NCBI GenBank assembly: GCA_963682175.1
Contig: OY821777.1
Location: 18,868,001-18,932,000 of the forward strand
DNA length: 64,000 nt
Origin: Triglochin maritima
Lineage: Eukaryota > Streptophyta > Magnoliopsida > Alismatales > Juncaginaceae
Direction of reading: 5' to 3'
Every line of letters starts with the position of its first letter. Position 1 is the first letter of the stretch. Under the pieces are notes generated by a model. The model was given only the letters and a program-made list of their open reading frames with translations, was not told the DNA's origin and did no database searches. Position numbers and translations under genes: made by a program. Of this stretch, positions 57,701-64,000 are shown piece by piece.

Positions 57701-60258
57701 AAACTCTCAATGAAGAGAGGAAGCCACCAATTTGGGGAAGCAATGGGGTCCCTTATATAGGGTAGAGGGGGAGGGAAAATATGAAATCTTCCGATGTGGG
57801 ACTAATTCATGTGGTAGGATTGTAGAGAGTAAAACTAAAATAAATAATTTCAGTAAGCCCATGCTAACATGATCCAACAATGGCTCGTATCCATGTGGCT
57901 GATATTAAGTGACATGAGGTCTTGGGTTCGATTCTCCACATTTGTTTTTGCACCTTTTAAGAAATAAGAACACTAAAAAAATATTCTGACACAAATAAGA
58001 TTCAATCCTATGTCCAAAACATCTTCTACACTTGAACTTACCACTACACTACTCAGTGCAAATGATAATACTTTGAAATTTATAAATATATAATAAGTTC
58101 GTGTACTCTTGTGTACACGAAAACGACACGAAAAAATTGTGTCCTGAATACTAGACACGAAACACGAAAATCCAAAAACCAAACAAGATTTTTTCGTGTC
58201 ATTTTCGTGTCGTGTTTTCTTGTTTCATGTAAATTTGCCAGGTCTAGACATAGGTAGGAAACGGATATGTCAAGGGTCTAGAAGTGTTTGTCTTTCCTAG
58301 AACACAATCGACATGGTTTGAACTCAATTCTGGGTTTTAATCTGGACCCAGAATCCTTGATGACTGCAAAACATACGGGGAAGTACTACCATAAAAAATA
58401 GGAACTATTGGTTCAACTTTGTAGGGTTGTCCGGCCACCAGCATATGTTAACTATTACAATTATGCCAATGTTGATGAACTGAAAACCAAAATGTCAAAT
58501 TCACAAGTTGAAAATCAATTATTGACAAAATCACAAAATGATCAAGACAGACGTACATTTAGAAAACACAACACAGAACCTGCTAAAGAACCTCCAACGG
58601 CTAGCAGAGCCATGAACCGGAAGTCAAAAATTACCTGCTTACACACAGGGGAAATCAAATACAATTAATAACTGAGAATATAAAAATCAAAAAATGATTT
58701 AACAAGTATAATTGCAAAATAACAAAACAAGCTACTGCTGAATATCCAATAAGTACAATAATGATAATCATTTCCTTAATGAAATAAATAAATGATACAT
58801 CATGTTAAAATGGTATAACCTTAGAGGAACTCTTCGCTCCTACCCAATGTATGTCAAACTCCTAGCTATTAGCTAATCTATTGAACAGGAACTTGTAAGC
58901 TGGATCCAATACAAGGTCGAAGCTAGAATTGAGTGAATAATGCCAGCTTGCTTCAAGCACTCTTTCATAGAACTATGTGAAATAGAATAGAGAAGCAATC
59001 AATATATTTCAAATTTCTATTTAATTGTTCTCGGCTTCTTCAATTTACCAACATTACAAGGTACATTTTGTGCGTAACAGGACATGAGGCTCCTTAACAA
59101 CATATACGTAAGAGTTCATAGAAGCTGGCAAGCTGCAAGGCTTCAAAGATAATGTGCGACAACAGACCAAATTTCAGACAGCAAATGGTCTTACACCTAG
59201 ACTGACTTGCCAGAGGAAAATTTTGAATTTTTACATTTCCTCGTCTTCGAAACATGATATATTTGACTTGGCTATCCCAATAGTCCAACATCAATCTCCC
59301 ATTTGCTTAATTGGCTTCACTCTCATGGGGCTAATAAAGGGAAACACCAAAAAAAACCAATTTCTTTGAATGATTTGAAAAACTATTATTTGAAGCAACT
59401 TGGAAAACAAACTCAACGGTTTTCACATTCTTCTTGGGGAAGTCCACAAAAGTATGGAACTTCACTTCCACGACTTCTCTTCATTTTAGAGTGGAAGTCC
59501 TGGAAGTCACTCTTAGTACATATTTACGTCTAGAGCTTGTCCTCAAACTCAAGTTCCATATTTTTTTAAAAATTCCGGGCTACCAATCACTTAGGAGTCA
59601 TTCTGGAGATAAATTCCCCACTTCCATGAAGTTTTATTGAATACCAATCACATAAGGATTGACCTAAAACGCTGAGAACTTGATTACTCCAAGTGTAGGA
59701 ACTAAAATGTTCACAATCAAACACTGCAGAACCTCCTATCAAACCGTAAACACATGTACTCTGGGTGTAAACAAGTGGAGTTGAGCTAAAATTTTCGAGC
59801 CTCAAATACTAATATATTTTATTACCAAATACAAAAAGAAAATTGAGCAATAAAAAACCCTAGTCGAGCCTTCGAGTCGAGCATCAGTTTTTCTGAGTTC
59901 AAGCCTGACTTGTTTATTGAACAAAGTTGGATTTTTTTTTTTTAAATTCCTCAAAATCCTTTTCTTAAAGGTAAATCGGAGCCAGAGCTTTCATATGAAA
60001 AAGAGATATGAATCATCATCTCACCCTCTCGAAGGTGGACTCGGCGGACTTGGGGACCTTGACGGGGGTTCTGGTGTTGTCCTCCGATCGGGAGACGGAT
60101 CGGTCCGGCGGAGGACGGACGGAGAGGAGTGGGGTGGGGGGAGACGGGGGATTCTGGGAGAGGCACCGGACGGGGGGGAGGCGGCGGGGAACAGAAGCTG
60201 GAGAAAGATGGCGCCGGAGCGGCAGAGACGGGAGTAGCGCCGCCGTGATTGTGGCCAT
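54799..60258 (-). CDS. UPF0114 (YqhA)-family membrane protein, probably plastid-targeted
   Basis: Five exons on the minus strand: 60258-60025, 58634-58557, 56513-56414, 56041-55899 and 55008-54799. They join in frame with GT-AG introns into a predicted 254-aa protein. Exon 1 (MATITAALLPSLPLRRHLSP) is rich in Ser, Pro and Arg with few acidic residues, like a plastid transit peptide. Membrane-type segments follow: FMALLAVGGSLAGSVLCFL (exon 2), GTVMLIFGMGLYGLFIS (exon 4), VGHVIVMILLVKMF and LLSYSICIFLSSASLYIL (exon 5). HTGQMVLRLVEAIDVYLAG across exons 3-4 is the UPF0114 hallmark. Family function is unknown. Start choice: the first ATG in the exon 1 frame (60258). Two hAT-type elements lie in its introns, 55249-55486 (intron 4) and 57520-58246 (intron 2). 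Confidence 0.88.
55249..55486. mobile_element. GGTCCGG-rich hAT-type MITE, TSD GTTGCATC, in an intron
   Basis: Terminal repeats TAGGGGTGAGCA and TGCTCAGTCCTA, exact 8-bp duplication GTTGCATC (55241-55248, 55487-55494). Lies in intron 4 of the UPF0114-family gene. Confidence 0.95.
57520..58246. mobile_element. hAT-type non-autonomous element with TCGTGT repeats, in an intron
   Basis: Ends TAGTCCTGACAAT and, inverted, TAGACCTGGCAAAT; flanks GATATGGG and GACATAGG (6 of 8). Interior carries repeated CGTGTCATTTTCGTGTC and ACACGAAAAC motifs and a USE/TATA module. Lies in intron 2 of the UPF0114-family gene. Confidence 0.75.
57752..57802 (-). promoter_or_regulatory. snRNA-type USE plus TATA in intronic hAT element, 32-nt spacing
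   Basis: The minus strand has GTCCCACATCG (57802-57792), 32 nt, then TATATAAG from 57759. Same strand as the host gene. Same spacing as in LTRs A and B although the surrounding sequence is unrelated. Confidence 0.65.
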
Positions 60259-61607
60259 CGCCGGAATGGAGTTAGAAGTCAACGTCGAGTTGAAAACATT
60301 ATGTTTGGTTCGGTTCGGTTCGGTTTGGTTTGGTTTCGTTTCGTTTGAGGCTCTTCGGGTGCAGAGGAGCCATTTGGGAGTTGAGTTGGGACTTCCGATT
60401 TTGGATGATTTTTACTTTTCAAGATTAATTCTCCAGCACCCACCTCACTCGTCACGTATGTGTTACGGTTTCAAAATGGAAGTGGTAAAACATTAATCTC
60501 AACGTCGCGTAATCAACTATGTTGTTGGAGTTCGAACTTACATTCAGTTGAAAATGATTCATTCCTCCAAACTAACTCTGCTACGCATAAGTGATTTTAT
60601 TCTATTTGATGATATTTGTTGACTGATGAGATTGATTACCTTAACTCCAGTCCCACTTCAAGGCTTAAAGGTTTATGGTTTGCTCTAAGCTTGAAATGTC
60701 TTTGTCACTCATGCTAATCTCAACTATTTATACTGCCAACCACTATTAGATAATTACGGATTTGTCATTGTCATTATAGGATTTCATATAACTAAGATGA
60801 GAAGTCCATATCACTCTTACTTTACTCAGGCCAGCTATGTTTGGGTGTGATTAAATGAGGTTCCGGATTCACTCGAAATTGATTTTCGAATGAGTGCTCA
60901 CCCAAACGAACTGGATTCAAGCCAAAATCCAGATTCCCCATCCACCTTAGATTTTCTATTTTGGCACCTTAGGTTTCTCAATAGTATTTCATACTTCCCT
61001 TATTTTTCCACCCCCGTTGTATCAAACTTTACATTGATTGTCACTGCAAATTGTCGTTACTACCCCCATCAATTTCAGAAAATCCTGATGGATCCTCATT
61101 CATTTAACACAAACATTACCTTCACTTTCCCTTTTGCATTCCTCGTCGCCTCTTTCATAGGTCCTCTGCGTCATTTCCACACAACCGCTTCGTCCCACAT
61201 CCGAAGATCCCCGTCGATCTCCTACATCCCAACCTCCTCCGCTCCATTGATCCCTCTCCGGACGACCTCTTCGGTACCCTTCCGCACCCGAACATGGAGT
61301 CGAGGTATGGTAATTAATGTTAAATTTCGTCGGATCTATCGAATGAGAAACCCGATCTTCATGTCCATTACGAAATTTGTCAAGTAATTTCAAGTTTGGG
61401 GACTGATTTGGGGGGTCCTACTACATTTCTGTTGAACTTCCGAATCTGGTGTTTTCCAAACTCAGAAGCATGTATTACAAGTAAATCCTTACAATTCATA
61501 TATTTTAAATAACAAAACTGAATTCCTTATTTTTTAGTAGTTCTTATGAAATATGTTTTTTTGTTTTTTTTATAAAATTGCACTTTGTAGTAATTTTTTT
61601 TACAGAA
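60259..61607. other. upstream region of the UPF0114 gene, no other gene supported
   Basis: A GGTTCGGTTTGGTTTCGTTT-type simple repeat at 60305-60350 lies just upstream of the start codon. From about 60830 a GGCCAGCTATGTTTGGGTG sequence with an inverted CACCCAAAC at about 60899 may be the subterminal region of the following Harbinger element. The ORF 60890-61387 has no recognised homology. Confidence 0.4.
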
Positions 61608-62870
61608 TGACACCAGATAGGTTGACCCAAATACTAGAGGACGAGGAGGAGGAAGAAGTAGTAGTAGTTTTAAGTTTGATGTCATGCATAAATCAATACA
61701 TTACAAATTGTCTAATTAAGAACTCAATACACTGCCCCTTTGATAGAGAATCAAAAAATAATTGATATGTTATCAGGACATTGGAGGGTTTGTTACGACA
61801 ATTGTAGAATGCATAAGGAAGTATTTGTAAAACTCTGTAATGTTATGAAAGGAGAAGGTCTCCTGAAACCCACTCGTGAGGTGAGTGTTGAAGAACAAAT
61901 GCACATGTTTATTTTTGCCTTAGGACATGCTCATGTTAACCGGGTCATTCAAGACATGTTTCAACATTCCGGGGAGACGATTAGTAGACACTTCAATAAC
62001 GTATTAAAAGCACTGTCGATGTGGTCCTGCAACATGATTGGTAATAATGAGTATCTAGAAGTAACCCCTAAATACATTCTTGAACACGCCGGTGGGAATT
62101 TTTTCCCTATTTCAAGGATTGCGTAGGTGCCTTAGATATGGAACACATGTCAATGTCTGGGTACCAAAATCAAAACAATTGGCATATCACTCCAGTAGAG
62201 ACACAAAGCACACCGCCCAAAATGTGTTGGGAGTGTGTGATTTCCGAATGAGATTCACATTTGTCATTTCCAGTTGGGAAGGGAGTGCACACGAGAACCA
62301 AATCTTAAACCAGATCATACACGATAATAATTCCAACTTCCCGTTTCCTCCAAATGGTAATCTCAACACTCATACGTTATACCTATGTCACAAACGAAGT
62401 ACTTGAACTTTTTTTCGATTTAACAGATAAATATTATTTGGTAGGTGTTGGTTATCCAAATCGTAAAGGCTTCTTGGCCCCGTACCGTAACACACGGTAC
62501 CATTTACCTGAGTACCAGGTAGTACCACCTCGTAGCAGGGATGACTTATTTAACAATATGTACTCATCACTGAGGAACATGATTGAGAGATCGTTTTGGG
62601 TTTTGAAGAAGAGATGGGAATTATTGACATATATGGGCCCACATCCATTGGAGTCACAAGCTAAGATTGTTGGGGGTGGTGATGTCACCGCATAACTTCA
62701 TAATTGATAAACGAACTGATGAGTTATTGCAAGAGACTGAAACAAGAGATCCAATGGATGGGCCACCTTCCCCAAACATAGCTATGGGTGTCAATGCTCG
62801 AGATGATGGAAACATGTCAAGGATTAGGGATCAAATACGTTATGCCAATGCAAATGGCAGAGACCATTAA
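61608..62870 (+). pseudogene. PIF/Harbinger (HARBI1/ALP1-like) transposase, frameshifted
   Basis: Plus-strand pieces in order: VSVEEQMHMFIFALGHAHVNRVIQDMFQHSGETISRHFN and VLKALSM (61740-62030); the DDE start FKDCVGALDMEH near 62118, where family members usually have GALDGTH; FRMRFTFVISSWEGSAHENQIL near 62235-62310; FPFPPNG near 62345; then KYYLVGVGYPNRKGFLAPYR, YHLPEYQ, SSLRNMIERSFWVLKKRWELL and PLESQAKIV (62428-62670). Frame changes near 62110, 62250 and 62390 and later stops inactivate it. Active transposases of this family excise elements with TTA/TAA targets. ALP1-like host proteins also derive from it, but the lesions favour a dead transposon. Confidence 0.88.
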
Positions 62871-64000
62871 CCTCTTTTATGTAGTTTATTATTAGTCAGA
62901 CTATTAAACTTGTATGTCATAAATTGTATGGTTCGTCATGTACTTTTGATATGTGTAATTTTCTTTTCCTATACTGCTGAATTCATAATTTCTATATTCC
63001 TAGTTTGGAGTAATATTATTCGTCGGTTGGATTCGTCTTTCCCATTCAGATAAACTCATTGTATAGTGGATGACTTCACCGGAGGTTCCTTGAACCACAG
63101 GGTTTGTCATGGTGACTGCAATGATACTTTGGTGGCATATCAGATGTCATTCGATGATGTTTGGACAATAACAACTACCAATCTTGCTACGTTGGGTCGT
63201 CTAGTATGCATACCACCGTAAGTCAACAAATAGTTTGGGCAGCGCCTTGAGAAGAACCTCCTCCCACCAGAAGATGCACGGCGGATGGTCGAACTAGTTC
63301 TTGGACGAAACCTAATAAGGCCATATGAAATCCCCAATGACACACTCTGTTTATTTGGTTGTGGTTGGAGTAGGTCCAGATCGGTAATAAGCCTGGAACG
63401 GTTCTTAACCCGACTGGAAAAAGAAACGTACTTCACAGCTTCAACGACGAAGCAAACATGAACTACACATGAGAACAATTAGAGAAGAAAATACACAACT
63501 TGGAGGTAGTTACAAGCACAAACTGGGAAGGGGTGGGATGTGAGCCGCCAAACGTTGTGGATGGATGATTAGTGGTGGCTAGATAACAAAGAGGCAAATT
63601 TTAGTCATTACGGCGCATGTAAAAAACTATCATTGCGGATTCATTGGATTAACCTTGTATGATTATTTTGGGCTAGAAGACTTTAGAACACCACCACTGC
63701 AGTTTGAGGAGGAAATGGATCAAATCTGATAGTGGTACAAAGATAAACTGGAAGAAGAAAAGGAATAAGTCGAAAATGGTTGCTGGCAAGAGCGTGTCCT
63801 CGCATGTCAACCAAATGGAATACAGTGGCCCAGAAAAGGGGACTAGAGATTCGGGTAAGAAAGACAGTGGTGACGATGACAACTGTAGGTTGACATATAC
63901 CGAAAATTGTAAGGCCAAAAAAATACAGAATCCCCCCATCTATGAAATACTTGGGAGATAAAATGTCTCGTTTCCACGATTTGCTGGCTAAGAAGAAGGA
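62871..64000. other. unassigned sequence at right edge
   Basis: 63064-63330 on the plus strand reads VDDFTGGSLNHRVCHGDCND and VLGRNLIRPYEIPNDTLCLFGCGW in one frame, as if from an old gene or the neighbouring transposon. 63704-63961 is a Lys/Ser-rich open frame. I recognise neither family. Confidence 0.3.

Noticed and set aside
57900..57945. GGTTCGATTCTCC resembling a tRNA/SINE B box
   Set aside because: No matching A box at the right distance and no tRNA cloverleaf; it lies inside the hAT-type element.
59917..60496. Plus-strand ORFs opposite exon 1 of the UPF0114 gene
   Set aside because: GC-rich shadow frames; the minus-strand frame splices into the conserved membrane protein.

Overview
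This window is plant nuclear DNA, most likely a eudicot with a TE-rich genome. The evidence is GT-AG spliced genes for two plant protein families, Ty1/copia and Ty3-type LTR elements with plant-style LTRs and an iMet-type primer-binding site, PIF/Harbinger, hAT, CACTA-like and L1 sequences, and a FAR1-like pseudogene. I cannot name the species. All calls come from reading the sequence; no database search was run.

Layout. 1-7736: minus-strand SIRE-like Ty1/copia element running off the left edge, with a Transposase_32-type ORF downstream of pol, a CGGTCGACCG-rich minisatellite, decayed gag-pol, PBS and 5' LTR. 7741-10670: decayed PIF/Harbinger element with divergent transposase and ORF1. 13690-18265: CACTA-like foldback remnants interrupted by a Ty3-type LTR, itself interrupted by an Athila-like solo LTR. 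18921-21251: PIF/Harbinger element with ORF1 only and a TAA target duplication. 21316-23148: 5'-truncated L1 with a 19-bp target duplication. 24168-30359: gag-protease-only Athila-like (TR-GAG-type) element, with another solo LTR inserted in its protease. 31262-38330: FAR1/FHY3-like pseudogene split by several insertions. 38760-46769: copia fragment, copia solo LTRs, MULE-like and PIF remnants, and hAT MITEs.

Two genes look intact. A ten-exon poly(A)-binding protein gene (48910-54297, +, 614 aa predicted) is convergent with a five-exon UPF0114/YqhA-family membrane protein gene (54799-60258, -, 254 aa predicted). Their stop codons are about 500 bp apart. The membrane-protein gene carries two hAT-type insertions in its introns. 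A decayed HARBI1/ALP1-like transposase follows at 61608-62870.

The most unusual signals are regulatory-looking. Four places carry a plant snRNA-type upstream element (RTCCCACATCG) followed by a TATA box. Three, in two LTR copies and an intronic hAT element, have exactly 32 nt between them, as in Pol II snRNA promoters. A fourth, with one mismatch, has 25 nt, as in Pol III snRNA promoters. In addition, CGGTCGACCG palindromes cluster in LTRs of both copia and Ty3-type elements, and Athila-like LTR subfamilies each keep a palindrome of different sequence at a similar distance from the LTR start.
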